Shown here piece by piece: positions 51,301-60,126 of a stretch of DNA of 64,000 bases. Source of the stretch: Bryobacter aggregatus MPL3 (GTDB lineage: Bacteria; Acidobacteriota; Terriglobia; Bryobacterales; Bryobacteraceae); contig NZ_JNIF01000004.1 in assembly GCF_000702445.1 (NCBI RefSeq), forward strand, positions 310,001 through 374,000, in the 5' to 3' direction. Each line of letters begins with the position of its first letter. Position 1 is the stretch's first letter. The translations under genes and the position numbers were made by a program. The notes under the pieces are model-generated. The model ran no database searches, was not told the DNA's origin, and worked only from the letters and a program-made list of their open reading frames with translations.

Positions 51301-52567
51301 TCGTCTGCAACTTCTTCGTGACATCGATCCCCAGGCTTGTCAGTCCCAGCACGACAAAGCCGAAAGCGCACAGCCAGAAGATCTCTCGCCAATCGGCAAA
51401 GTGCAGCGAAGTACCGATCACAAAAGGAATCAGTTTTGCGACTGCCGAGGCACCAAAGTTCCCCCACATATTGCTCCAGGCAAGAGTCGCCGCGACATGC
51501 CTGCCGCCGATATCCTGAGCCAACGCCCACATCGCCGGATTCACGCTGTCAGTCGCAAAAGCAACAGCTCCGCAAGCGATGGCCACCGCCAACGGCGACG
51601 CCAACAACGGGCACAGCAGATAAGCCGATGCGGCCAATGCACTGCCAGTAAGGAAGGGGAGCCGCCGGCCCCACTTCTGTCCATAGCGCTTAGTCAGCGT
51701 GTCGCAGTACCAACCCCCAAAGAGCATCCCACCGAGACTGCAGGCAAGCGCAATCGAAACATAACTGCTTGCTGTCACCTTATCGAGCCCACGGACCTCG
51801 TGGAGATAAGTCGGCAGCCATGTGATGATGAAGGCCCAGCCGACATTCATTCCCAACGCTCCGACATTGAAGAACCAAAGTCCCTTGTGCTTGAGCAGTC
51901 CGAACCAGGGCGAATCCTTCGGCCGCCCCACTTGTGGCGGCTGGCCTTCGCTGATCAGATTCTTCTCTGCCTCATTCACCCACGGATGTTGCGACGGGTG
52001 ATCGCGGAAGACAAATTGCGTCAGGAGCGCCAGGACAACACCAATGCTGCCGTAGATCCAGAGCACCGTCCGCCAGTTCCCCAGATATGCGATGGCCGTC
52101 GCCGTCAGTCCCAAGGCCAGCGCATTCCCCACGCGCCCGCCAAAGCCGATGATGCTGTTGGCTCGCGCGCGCTGGGTGAACGGGAACCAACGCGTCATCA
52201 GCAGCGCACTCGCCGGATAGGCGCCCGCCTCAGCAAGGCCACAAAGCCCACGGATGACAATCAAACTGAGAAGTCCGCCCGCGATGCCGGTGGCTGCGGT
52301 AAACACGGACCAACAGAGGATATAGATCACTAGCATGCGGCGCGGTCCGAATCGGTCTGCCATCCAGCCTGCAGGCAACTGTCCCAGCGCGTAGGCCAGA
52401 AAGAATCCTGCCAGCACATCGCCCGTGGCCTCTTTCGACAGCCCCAATTCCGTCTGGAAGCTGGTCGATTGCACCACCGCCCCCATGCAGATGCGGTCCA
52501 GATACAGAAGAAACGCATTGGCCGTCGCAATCGACAGGATGGCAAAACGAATTTTGGTCGGATTCAC
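51281..52567 (-). CDS. MFS transporter, anion:cation symporter-like
   Basis: The 428-residue protein has 12 membrane helices and ACS-family motifs: YLDRICMGAVVQSTSFQTEL in helix 1, GWMADRFGPRRMLVIYILCW, and RGLCGLAEAGAYPASALLM. These carriers import organic acids, sugar acids or dipeptide-like compounds with protons. It overlaps the upstream M19 dipeptidase by ATGA, so the two are translated together. The carrier may bring in the dipeptidase substrate or product (inference). Confidence 0.93.
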   Translation of the reverse strand: MNPTKIRFAILSIATANAFLLYLDRICMGAVVQSTSFQTELGLSKEATGDVLAGFFLAYALGQLPAGWMADRFGPRRMLVIYILCWSVFTAATGIAGGLLSLIVIRGLCGLAEAGAYPASALLMTRWFPFTQRARANSIIGFGGRVGNALALGLTATAIAYLGNWRTVLWIYGSIGVVLALLTQFVFRDHPSQHPWVNEAEKNLISEGQPPQVGRPKDSPWFGLLKHKGLWFFNVGALGMNVGWAFIITWLPTYLHEVRGLDKVTASSYVSIALACSLGGMLFGGWYCDTLTKRYGQKWGRRLPFLTGSALAASAYLLCPLLASPLAVAIACGAVAFATDSVNPAMWALAQDIGGRHVAATLAWSNMWGNFGASAVAKLIPFVIGTSLHFADWREIFWLCAFGFVVLGLTSLGIDVTKKLQTSGAEES

Positions 52568-53652
52568 TTCAGGTTCTCGCGCAGGAAGCGGAGGAAGTTG
52601 CCGGAGAATATATTCTCGATGTCCGCAACGCTGTAGCCGCGCCCGGCCAACGGCGCTTGCAGCGTCTGCAGATCGGCGATGCTATCGAGATCCATCGGCG
52701 TCTGCTCTTTGCCGTAGCCGCCATCGAGGTCGGTCCCGATCCCGACATGATTCGCATTGCCGGCAATCTGACAGATGTGATCGATGTGTTCGCAGATCTT
52801 TTCCATCTTCAGTTGAAAGTCTTCCGGTTTCGACTTGAGGTGCTTCCATCCGTGGACCATCATGATGGCGTCAAAGGCCATACCGATGACAGCTCCCCGT
52901 TCCACCAGAGCCTTGATCTGGTCGTCGCCAAGTTGCCGGTTCCAATTGGCGAGCGCGCGGCAATTGTGGTGGCTGGCCCAGACCGGGCCATGGAAGCGGT
53001 CCAGCGCGTCCCAGAAGCTTTCATCGCAGAGATGCGTAGCGTCGAGAATGAAGCCCAGCCGCTCCATCTCCCGGACGAGTTCCTGCCCCTTCAGCGTGAG
53101 TGGACCTTCGTCATCGGTGCCATGACCGTAAATACCTGGGCCATAGTGAACCGGACCGATTGCGATCAGCCCATCCTCACGCACTCGCTCCAGATGGCGC
53201 ATCGACAGGATCGAGTCGGCTCCTTCCAGGCTCAGCAGATACCCAATCGGAAGCTGCGCCGTCTGCTCCAGTGTTGCCTCGCGCCAGAGCTTGGCGTGCG
53301 CCTCCACTTGTGTCCCACTGCGAAGCTGCACCAGTTGCCCGGCTTCTTCCATGCTGCGGTACCAGGCAAGTTGGCCCTGGGTCTGTGACCAAGCCTGCTC
53401 TGGACTCTGCCAGCCCGGCAGCTTGCTGAATCGTCCAGAGTACCGGGCAATCTGTGTCGCCACGCAAAGGCCAATCCGGCCGCGCCGCATCTCTGGAAGA
53501 CAAACCACGCCGTTGGTTCGATCGCGCAAGTCGGACATGCCGATCTCGCGCCGGCGGATCTCAACCAGCGGAAGCCGCAGATCGCGGTTCCACTCCATCG
53601 CATTCATCGAGAGGTCCAGATGTGCGTCGAAAATAAGAGGCTGTGTGTGCAT
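52564..53652 (-). CDS. Membrane dipeptidase (peptidase M19 family)
   Basis: The 362-residue product, from ATG 53652, has M19 landmarks: IFDAHLDLSMNAMEW (first metal ligands), LSLEGADSIL (bridging glutamate), FILDATHLCDESFWDAL, VWASHHNCRALANWNRQL (metal histidines) and HVGIGTDLDGGYGKEQTP. The family hydrolyses dipeptides, including those with D-residues, with two zinc ions. There is no clear signal peptide, so it may be cytoplasmic. An earlier start at 53703 would overlap the divergent esterase. The MFS carrier follows with a four-base overlap. Confidence 0.94.
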   Translation of the reverse strand: MHTQPLIFDAHLDLSMNAMEWNRDLRLPLVEIRRREIGMSDLRDRTNGVVCLPEMRRGRIGLCVATQIARYSGRFSKLPGWQSPEQAWSQTQGQLAWYRSMEEAGQLVQLRSGTQVEAHAKLWREATLEQTAQLPIGYLLSLEGADSILSMRHLERVREDGLIAIGPVHYGPGIYGHGTDDEGPLTLKGQELVREMERLGFILDATHLCDESFWDALDRFHGPVWASHHNCRALANWNRQLGDDQIKALVERGAVIGMAFDAIMMVHGWKHLKSKPEDFQLKMEKICEHIDHICQIAGNANHVGIGTDLDGGYGKEQTPMDLDSIADLQTLQAPLAGRGYSVADIENIFSGNFLRFLRENLK

Positions 53653-53695
53653 TGGAATTTCGATCGATTCACGGATAGGATACAAAGGAACTTCC

Positions 53696-54748
53696 ATGAT
53701 CAAAGTCTTGTGTGTCTTGTTTACGTCGATCTTGCTCTCTGCTCAGACTTCGCCTGAGGTGCATCCCGATCGCAGTGTCACCTTCCGCGTTGCTGCGCCG
53801 AAGGCGAGTGATGTCCGGTTTTATGGCGATTGGATGAAGGTGGGAAGCTTTGAGAAGATGACGCGTGGCGCGGATGGCGTCTGGGCTTACACCACCGCGC
53901 CGCTCGAGCCGAGCATCTATATCTATTCTTTTACGATTGATGGCCTGACGATCGCCGATCCAATCAATCCCAGAATGAAGCTGCGCGCCCGGACTTCAGC
54001 CAGCATGGTGGAAGTGCCCGGAGCCACGCCTGCCATCTGGGATGCGCGCGATGTGCCGCACGGGGCCGTATCCATCGAATTTCAGAAAGCAAAGGCCCTT
54101 GGCGGAGAGACGCGGTCCTTCTGGGTCTACACCCCGCCTGGCTACGAAACTGCGAAGACAAAGTACCCGGTGCTCTATCTGTTCCATGGTTCCAACGATA
54201 CGGCTGGTGGATGGGTGCTGGCCGGACAGGCGAACTATATCTTCGATAACTTGCTCGCGGAAGGCAAGATGAAGCCGATGGTGGTGGTGATGCCCTTTGG
54301 GCATGCGGTGCCGTTTGGATCACCTCGCGAGGTGCAGGCGACCAATACCGCAGTCTATGAGAAGTATGTGCTCGGAGACGTGCTCCCTTATGTTGAGGCG
54401 AAGTACCGGGTCTCGAAAGCTCCTGCCCAGCGCGCGATCGCCGGACTGTCGATGGGGGGCGGTCAGGCATTGTCGATTGGCTTGGGGCACCCCGCGCTGT
54501 TCAGCGCGGTAGGTGCTTTCAGTGCTGCAGTGCCGGCCAATGTCCAGAGCCTGATTGAGAAAGGACATCCCAAGCTGATCTGGTTTGCCTGCGGCAAGGA
54601 GGACTCCCTCTTTCCCCGATCTGTGGACCTGGATGCGTTGCTGACTCGAAACACGGTGCCTCACACCTGGAAGCCCAGCGAGGGCGCACACACTTACACG
54701 GTCTGGCGGAAGTATTTGGCAGAGTTTGCCCCGTTGTTGTTCCGGTAA
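53696..54748 (+). CDS. Secreted esterase with CBM48-like E-set domain
   Basis: The 350-residue protein starts at ATG 53696 after AAAGGAA. It has a signal peptide (KVLCVLFTSILLSA), an immunoglobulin-like CBM48/E-set domain (DRSVTFRVAAPKASDVRFYG and SIYIYSFTIDGLTIADPIN) and an alpha/beta-hydrolase esterase D-like domain with YPVLYLFHGSNDTAGGW and AIAGLSMGGGQAL (Ser252). The plan matches enterochelin esterase-like and feruloyl/acetyl xylan esterases. The 3' end overlaps the convergent HD-GYP gene by 55 bases. Confidence 0.92.
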   Translation: MIKVLCVLFTSILLSAQTSPEVHPDRSVTFRVAAPKASDVRFYGDWMKVGSFEKMTRGADGVWAYTTAPLEPSIYIYSFTIDGLTIADPINPRMKLRARTSASMVEVPGATPAIWDARDVPHGAVSIEFQKAKALGGETRSFWVYTPPGYETAKTKYPVLYLFHGSNDTAGGWVLAGQANYIFDNLLAEGKMKPMVVVMPFGHAVPFGSPREVQATNTAVYEKYVLGDVLPYVEAKYRVSKAPAQRAIAGLSMGGGQALSIGLGHPALFSAVGAFSAAVPANVQSLIEKGHPKLIWFACGKEDSLFPRSVDLDALLTRNTVPHTWKPSEGAHTYTVWRKYLAEFAPLLFR

Positions 54749-56712
54749 GGAGAGCTGTTCTGAATACTGTTGGCAAGCCGCTCGAGTTGGGTTCCACGAT
54801 TGCCGCCACTGGCATCGATCCGGATCTGGTAGGCGAGCCGCGAACTCAGCGCCAACAGGACGCGGAGATGACGCGGCTCGAAGGCCTCTTGCTCCTTGCT
54901 ATAGAGTGTCAGCACGCAAGACGGGCCGTATTCAGACTCGAGTGGTACTGCAAGACCGGAGACCATCGTAAAATCTTCGTGAGCAGGACTGGAAACTCCA
55001 AATTCCGTGGCGGCATTTCCATTGAGCAGGGGCGTGCGATTCGCGGCAACCCATCCTGAGATTCCCGTACCAAGATGGATGACCAGATTCCTCAGCATCT
55101 GAGCGCATTCCCCCTGGGCAAAGGAACAGGAGATGGCTTCACTGCGCTTGCGGTAGACGGCCCAGGCTGCAAAAGGAATGAGATGGCGCAGATCTTCCTC
55201 CATCGCGCTGAGGTCATCCTGTAGCGATGCCGACCGGCCTAACTCCGCTTGCATCTTCTCGATCAGCGCGCACTCCCTGCTCAGTTCTCCTGCCGGTATT
55301 TCGAGGTGCTGGTCTCCTTGCAGGGAACCTGTGGCATAACCTGCATCGGGCGCCTTGCCACGGAATACATCCAGTCCTGTCGATAAGCGGAAGGCATTTT
55401 CGCGGAGTGTCGTTCTGGCAGATTTTTCCAGTTCGGGATAGCGATGCCGCAGAAGCTCTACGATCTTTGGATCAAAGCTCTTGCCAGACTCTGCCACCAT
55501 CATCGCCATCGCCTTTTCCAGCGGAATTGCTTTCCGGTACTGGCGGTCGCTCGTGAGCGCATCAAGGCAATCGACCGCAGTCAGAATCCGGGCTCCCAGC
55601 GGGATCTCCTCTCCTTGCAGGCCATCGGGATATCCAGTCCCATCCCATTTCTCATGATGAGCGCGGACGAGAGGGGCAACGGCATAGGGGAAGTTGACGC
55701 TCTCGATAATCTCGGCGCCCACGACAGGATGGATCTTCATGCGTGCAAACTCTTCAGGGGTGAGCTTGCCTGGCTTTGAGATGATCGATTCCGGTACGGC
55801 GAGTTTGCCGATATCGTGCAGTATGGCGGCGGCCCGGACTGCTTCCAGCTCCGCAGGGGAGAGGCCCAGATCGGCGCCGAGCTCCAGCGCATAGGATTGG
55901 ACACGATGGAGATGCTCGCCCGTGGTCTGGTCCTTCGCCTCAATCGCCAGTGCCAGCGCGCGGATGGTACGCAGATGCAGTCCGGCAGTATCCTCCATGT
56001 GTCTCTTCTCCTGTTCCGCTCGTGCAATGGTCTGCTCGAGAGCGCGAATGTGCAGGACGAAGGTGTGATAGATGAGGTAGACCACCGGCAGGATCAGAAG
56101 CGCGAACTCGGAGCCGGCATACTGCCTCAAGAACTCCAGTCCTCCCACCAGCGATGCGCTGAGGAGATAGTGGGGGAGAGTCCACTGGTAGCATTCGCGC
56201 CAGACCTGCAGCAAGGGCTGTCCCTCGGTCAGCGACAGAATCCCCGAAACGGTAAAGGTGTTCACAAGGTAATAAACAAAAGCTGCGATGACAATCCGCA
56301 GCAGCACCGGAGGAAGCAGGCTCTGGGACAACGGACTGTGGAAGCTCAGGGCCGCTGCTCCAATCGAGACGAAAATGACGCTCAGGTTGAAAAGCAGTTG
56401 CACTGCGTGTGGTTTTCGCTTTGCCTTCCAAAAGCTTTGGGTCAGAGTGGCGGCAACACCGAGGAGCAGCGTCTCGCCGAGGCTCATGCGGACGATGCCC
56501 CACATCAGGAAGATGTAGCTCATCGAAAGCGATCCCTGCACCTTCGGAATGACAACTTTACAGAGGCTGGACTGGATTGTCAGCAGGAGCAACAGCGCAA
56601 AGCTGGCTGTACCAGAAAAAGACCAGTGCTTCAATCCCTGAGAGAAACAGAGGATTGCCATCCCCGTCACCACGGCAACATAAAGGCGGGCTGTTCTGGA
56701 AAGTGCTGGCAT
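54694..56712 (-). CDS. Membrane HD-GYP phosphodiesterase-like protein with C-terminal GAF domain
   Basis: The 672-residue protein has about eight membrane helices in the first 230 residues. The HD-GYP domain follows (about 260-430): TTGEHLHRVQSYALELGADL, ILHDIGKLAVPESI with His299-Asp300, HHEKWDGTGYPDGLQGEEIP and ILTAVDCLDALTSDRQYRKA. HD-GYP proteins hydrolyse cyclic di-GMP or related dinucleotides. The C-terminal part (about 490-640) looks like a GAF sensor domain. All metal motifs are present. The 3' end overlaps the convergent esterase. Confidence 0.94.
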   Translation of the reverse strand: MPALSRTARLYVAVVTGMAILCFSQGLKHWSFSGTASFALLLLLTIQSSLCKVVIPKVQGSLSMSYIFLMWGIVRMSLGETLLLGVAATLTQSFWKAKRKPHAVQLLFNLSVIFVSIGAAALSFHSPLSQSLLPPVLLRIVIAAFVYYLVNTFTVSGILSLTEGQPLLQVWRECYQWTLPHYLLSASLVGGLEFLRQYAGSEFALLILPVVYLIYHTFVLHIRALEQTIARAEQEKRHMEDTAGLHLRTIRALALAIEAKDQTTGEHLHRVQSYALELGADLGLSPAELEAVRAAAILHDIGKLAVPESIISKPGKLTPEEFARMKIHPVVGAEIIESVNFPYAVAPLVRAHHEKWDGTGYPDGLQGEEIPLGARILTAVDCLDALTSDRQYRKAIPLEKAMAMMVAESGKSFDPKIVELLRHRYPELEKSARTTLRENAFRLSTGLDVFRGKAPDAGYATGSLQGDQHLEIPAGELSRECALIEKMQAELGRSASLQDDLSAMEEDLRHLIPFAAWAVYRKRSEAISCSFAQGECAQMLRNLVIHLGTGISGWVAANRTPLLNGNAATEFGVSSPAHEDFTMVSGLAVPLESEYGPSCVLTLYSKEQEAFEPRHLRVLLALSSRLAYQIRIDASGGNRGTQLERLANSIQNSSPYRNNNGANSAKYFRQTV

Positions 56713-56727
56713 AGGATGGATCCCGGG

Positions 56728-57450
56728 TTAAGGGTGGCTCGGAGGCGGTACCTCATGTTCTGCTGCTTCGACAGGCCGGAAAAAAGGTGGATGGCTTACC
56801 ATGTGCGCCCGTAACAGCGGCTGGATCCACCAGAGAAAGCCAACAAAGAGGAGTGTCGATTTGCCTTGGACATGTGGACTGAGAAGGGACCAGGTGCCAG
56901 CAACCGTACACCCCAACAGGTAAAAGTGGATTGTGCTGGTTTGCCAGTACTTCCAGAGTTCATCGATGCTTCCTTCCTGTGCCAGGCTGAGGACCATCGA
57001 GGTGAGTCCAGTATTGATGGCGTAGAACACCGCCCCGGAGGCGATGAGGCGAAGCAGTTGCCAATCCTTCGGGAGCTCCACCAGCAATTGCGAAACAAGA
57101 ACGGCGCCTGCGCTGCTCAGGATGAGATTGGCAACGTTGAAGGCGATCTGAATTGGCAGCGGCCGATGGAGTGCCCGCACCATGCTTTGGCTGAGAGCAC
57201 ACACTGTGGCCAGGAGCAGGTTCTCGGCGAAGGGAAGCTCACGGCTTGCTGCCAGCATCACAATGAAGTTCAACGAATAGGTGCCTGTGAGTCCGAGCAC
57301 TCTGATCTTGGCGGTGGAGGCAAGAAACCCGGCAATCAGAAAGCCCAAGAGACGATTGCCATCGACGGGCGCGACGTTGATGGCGGCACAGGCGATCATG
57401 ACAAATGCCATTCCACAGAGAACCACTACAAACGATTCCGGCGTTTTCAT
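56728..57450 (-). CDS. Stand-alone copy of the HD-GYP protein's membrane domain
   Basis: The 240-residue protein has six to eight membrane helices and ends in a short tail. It resembles the N-terminal membrane half of the next gene: LGFLIAGFLASTAKIRVLGL, ATVCALSQSMVRALHRPLPI against LGVAATLTQSFWKAKRKPHA, and SIDELWKYWQTSTIHFYLLG against LLQVWRECYQWTLPHYLLSA. No output domain is present. It is 15 bases upstream of the HD-GYP gene on the same strand, so the two are probably made together and may form a hetero-oligomer (inference). Confidence 0.75.
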   Translation of the reverse strand: MKTPESFVVVLCGMAFVMIACAAINVAPVDGNRLLGFLIAGFLASTAKIRVLGLTGTYSLNFIVMLAASRELPFAENLLLATVCALSQSMVRALHRPLPIQIAFNVANLILSSAGAVLVSQLLVELPKDWQLLRLIASGAVFYAINTGLTSMVLSLAQEGSIDELWKYWQTSTIHFYLLGCTVAGTWSLLSPHVQGKSTLLFVGFLWWIQPLLRAHMVSHPPFFRPVEAAEHEVPPPSHP

Positions 57451-57516
57451 GCTGGTTGGCGCCTGCCTTTCTTGTCTGACGAATGTTTGGGTTGCTGTCC
57501 CGGCGAAATTCTTCGT

Positions 57517-59961
57517 TTACTGAATATCTCCGTCGGAGAGCGTATCGCGCGTGCTGGCAAACGAACCCCAGAGTGCGCTGCTGCCTCCCACCGTACTGCT
57601 GGCAAACATGGATTTGGAATCCCAAAGCAGAGGGAATGCAGGAGATTGCGCGGTGCCCCAAGCTGCTGTTGCGCCCCAGAGTGTCGATCCTTCGAGCAGC
57701 ACAGAGTCTCCCCAGACTGCGGTATGGCTCCACGCCTGGTTGGCTCCCCAAAGGCCAATGTACTTTTGAGAGCTCGCGCAGATAACGGGTCCCCATACCG
57801 TTCCTGATGAGCCGCCGCAGAGCACGCCATAGTTCGCTGTAATCTGCACCTTGGCGCTTGCCCCGTTGTAATAAGCGACCGGGGAAAGCGCTGCGGCTCC
57901 GGTGGGGGCGATCACTCGATTCTGGATGGCAGCTCCGAGATCCAGATAGCCGGCGCCAATGGTGAAGAGATCATACTGGCTGTCATAGTGGCGCGAGGGG
58001 TTTGTTGCGCTATTGCTGACCAATAGACGCGTCTGGGCCAATGTGTTGGTCAGCGTCGCGACGGCCTGAAGCGCATCGGCGAGGGCCGCCTGGGCATCCT
58101 CCAGTGTTTGCGTGACCGTCTTGACGTTGGTCTGAAGGGTGTTGAGTGTCTCATTCGCAAGAGTCTTCACCTGAAGCTTCGTGACGAGCGTGCTCTCTGC
58201 GTTGGACAGCACGGACAACGCGCTCTGCAGGATGCCGTTCGCAGTGTTTAGCGTTGCTTGGAGAGTTTGTGCGGTGAGACTCAAAGTTGCATAGGTGGTT
58301 TTGAGCAGATCGGCCTGCAATTGAGCCGTTGTCGCCAGTGTTGCGAGCCGAAGCTTCTCCAGTAAGGAGGAAGCGCTGGCGGCGGCTGCACTCGCTTTGT
58401 TGGCTGCATCCTGGGCGGTTTGCCAGTTGGAATAGGCTGCGTCTGCTTTCTGACGGGCAGCAGTGGCGTTCGCCTGGGCAACTGCGGCCGCACTTCGCAA
58501 AGGCGCCAGGGCATTGGTGGCTGCGCTGACTGCGTTTTGCGCTGTGGTGACTGCAGCATTTGCGACGTTTGCCGCGGTTTGGGCAACCGCAAGTTGCTGC
58601 ACCAGTCCGTTCAGCTGCAAGAGGGTCTGATCCACTGTAAGCTGCAGCGCAGGGATCGTTTGGAGCGTATGGGTAAGCGCCGTTTGGAGCTTGGTGACTT
58701 TCAGCGAGTAATCCTGATAAAAGCTTCCGTAGCGCGGAAACTTTTTCGAAGCAGTCAACATCAGTCGCGCCTTCACCTGATCGGGAGTCAGGTTCGGTTC
58801 GAGTTGGAGCAGCAAGGCGATGGCGCCACTGGTTACGGCGCTCGCCATGCTGGTGCCGCTCAGTGTGATGTAGTTCGGTGAAGAACCCGGGCTGAAAGTA
58901 CTGGCATCCACAAGGTTCTGAGGATAGGCCTTGGCAAGAGAGCTGCGGGATGACAAGGAGGCATCGATCAGGTTTCCGGGGGCGACAAGATCGGGTTTGG
59001 CGACATGATCGATTGCGGTCGGCCCTTTAGAGCTGTAGGTCGCGATCTCATCATCGTCACGGTAGGGCGTACCCGAACCGCGCATCGCACCCACAGTGAT
59101 CACCCACGGACTATTGCCCGGCGATTGGATGGTGCCATAGCCGGCAACACTGTTGGTCTGGAGACGGCCTTCGTTCCCCGCGGCGACTACCACAACCAAC
59201 CCAGCCGCCCAGGCCCGTTCCACCGCCTTGCACAACGGATCGCGCACAAAGCTGTCGGTGATATTGCGTCCGAGAGCGAGATTGAGAATTCGGATCTTGT
59301 ACTGATCCCGCAGGCTGATGGCTCGGTCGATTGCCTCAATCACCGCGCTGTCGGAGCCATCCCCATTCCCATCGAGAACCTTCAGGTTCAGAATCGAGAC
59401 TTGCGGCGCGATTCCCTGGATTGTGCGGAGCGCCTTGCCCGGACCAGAGTACACGCCGCTTCCTGCAATCGCACCCGCGATATGCGTGCCATGTCCATAG
59501 TCATCCGGCGCCACAGAGCGCAGAGGGTTCGCCACACCATTCACGGTGAGCGGTTGGAGGAAGTTTTCTGAATAGACGATCTGCGTGCTGACTTCTGCAT
59601 TGCGGGAATGGATGCCGCTGTCGATGATTGCGACCCCGATCCCTTTGCCACTGCCGCCGAAACTCCAGGCGATGTTGGCGTTGATCGCCTGCGCGGCACG
59701 ATCCATGCTCGCGTGTACCGTCCGGTCGGGCGCGATGAAGTCTACTTTCGGGTCCGTCCTGAGGGTTCTTAGTTGTGCGTGGCTGAGTCTTTGCGCTCGC
59801 GTTCCCCCATGTTTATAGACGACGATGTAGGCTTGGCTCTCCGGAGTGGTTTGCGCAAAGGCCAGGCAACAGGATGCGCATAAGGAAAGCAGAACTTTTA
59901 CGAGGCAACGAGGTTCTCGGAGTACAGTTTGTGCGTTAAATATTTCGACCGGATGAAACAT
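57517..59961 (-). CDS. Secreted subtilase (S8) with large coiled-coil insertion and WG-repeat C-terminus
   Basis: The 814-residue protein has a leader (VLLSLCASCCLAFAQ), an inhibitor-like pro-region (YIVVYKHGGTRAQRLSHAQL) and an S8 catalytic domain: Asp114 in AIIDSGIHSR, His157 in YGHGTHIAG, Asn263 in AAGNEG and Ser371 in SGTSMASAV. From about residue 413 to 652 lies a low-complexity helical region rich in Ala, Thr, Leu, Gln (ATNALAPLRSAAAVAQANAT and many like it). Then DLFTIGAGYLDLGAAIQ resumes, and the tail carries repeated WG units (TLWGATAAWGT, AVWGDS, ALWGS). ATG 59961 has AAAGGA upstream. Family is sure; the insert is unusual. Confidence 0.92.
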   Translation of the reverse strand: MFHPVEIFNAQTVLREPRCLVKVLLSLCASCCLAFAQTTPESQAYIVVYKHGGTRAQRLSHAQLRTLRTDPKVDFIAPDRTVHASMDRAAQAINANIAWSFGGSGKGIGVAIIDSGIHSRNAEVSTQIVYSENFLQPLTVNGVANPLRSVAPDDYGHGTHIAGAIAGSGVYSGPGKALRTIQGIAPQVSILNLKVLDGNGDGSDSAVIEAIDRAISLRDQYKIRILNLALGRNITDSFVRDPLCKAVERAWAAGLVVVVAAGNEGRLQTNSVAGYGTIQSPGNSPWVITVGAMRGSGTPYRDDDEIATYSSKGPTAIDHVAKPDLVAPGNLIDASLSSRSSLAKAYPQNLVDASTFSPGSSPNYITLSGTSMASAVTSGAIALLLQLEPNLTPDQVKARLMLTASKKFPRYGSFYQDYSLKVTKLQTALTHTLQTIPALQLTVDQTLLQLNGLVQQLAVAQTAANVANAAVTTAQNAVSAATNALAPLRSAAAVAQANATAARQKADAAYSNWQTAQDAANKASAAAASASSLLEKLRLATLATTAQLQADLLKTTYATLSLTAQTLQATLNTANGILQSALSVLSNAESTLVTKLQVKTLANETLNTLQTNVKTVTQTLEDAQAALADALQAVATLTNTLAQTRLLVSNSATNPSRHYDSQYDLFTIGAGYLDLGAAIQNRVIAPTGAAALSPVAYYNGASAKVQITANYGVLCGGSSGTVWGPVICASSQKYIGLWGANQAWSHTAVWGDSVLLEGSTLWGATAAWGTAQSPAFPLLWDSKSMFASSTVGGSSALWGSFASTRDTLSDGDIQ

Positions 59962-60126
59962 TTACAGATGTCCTTTGGTTCTAGGGGAGAGCACGTAGTC
60001 TGCCAAACAATAGGCGGGTAGAATACGATTTCCGCGACGAAATTTTGCATTGCATCGTAGAGCAATCAGACAAAATGGCGGATTCCGTCGGCTGGCAGCG
60101 TGACAGACTGTCTGGAATATCGGAAC

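Noticed and set aside
57545-57790. Repeated WG/TGGGG-like units resembling a tandem DNA repeat
   Set aside because: They are imperfect protein-level WG repeats at the end of the subtilase, not a CRISPR or satellite array.
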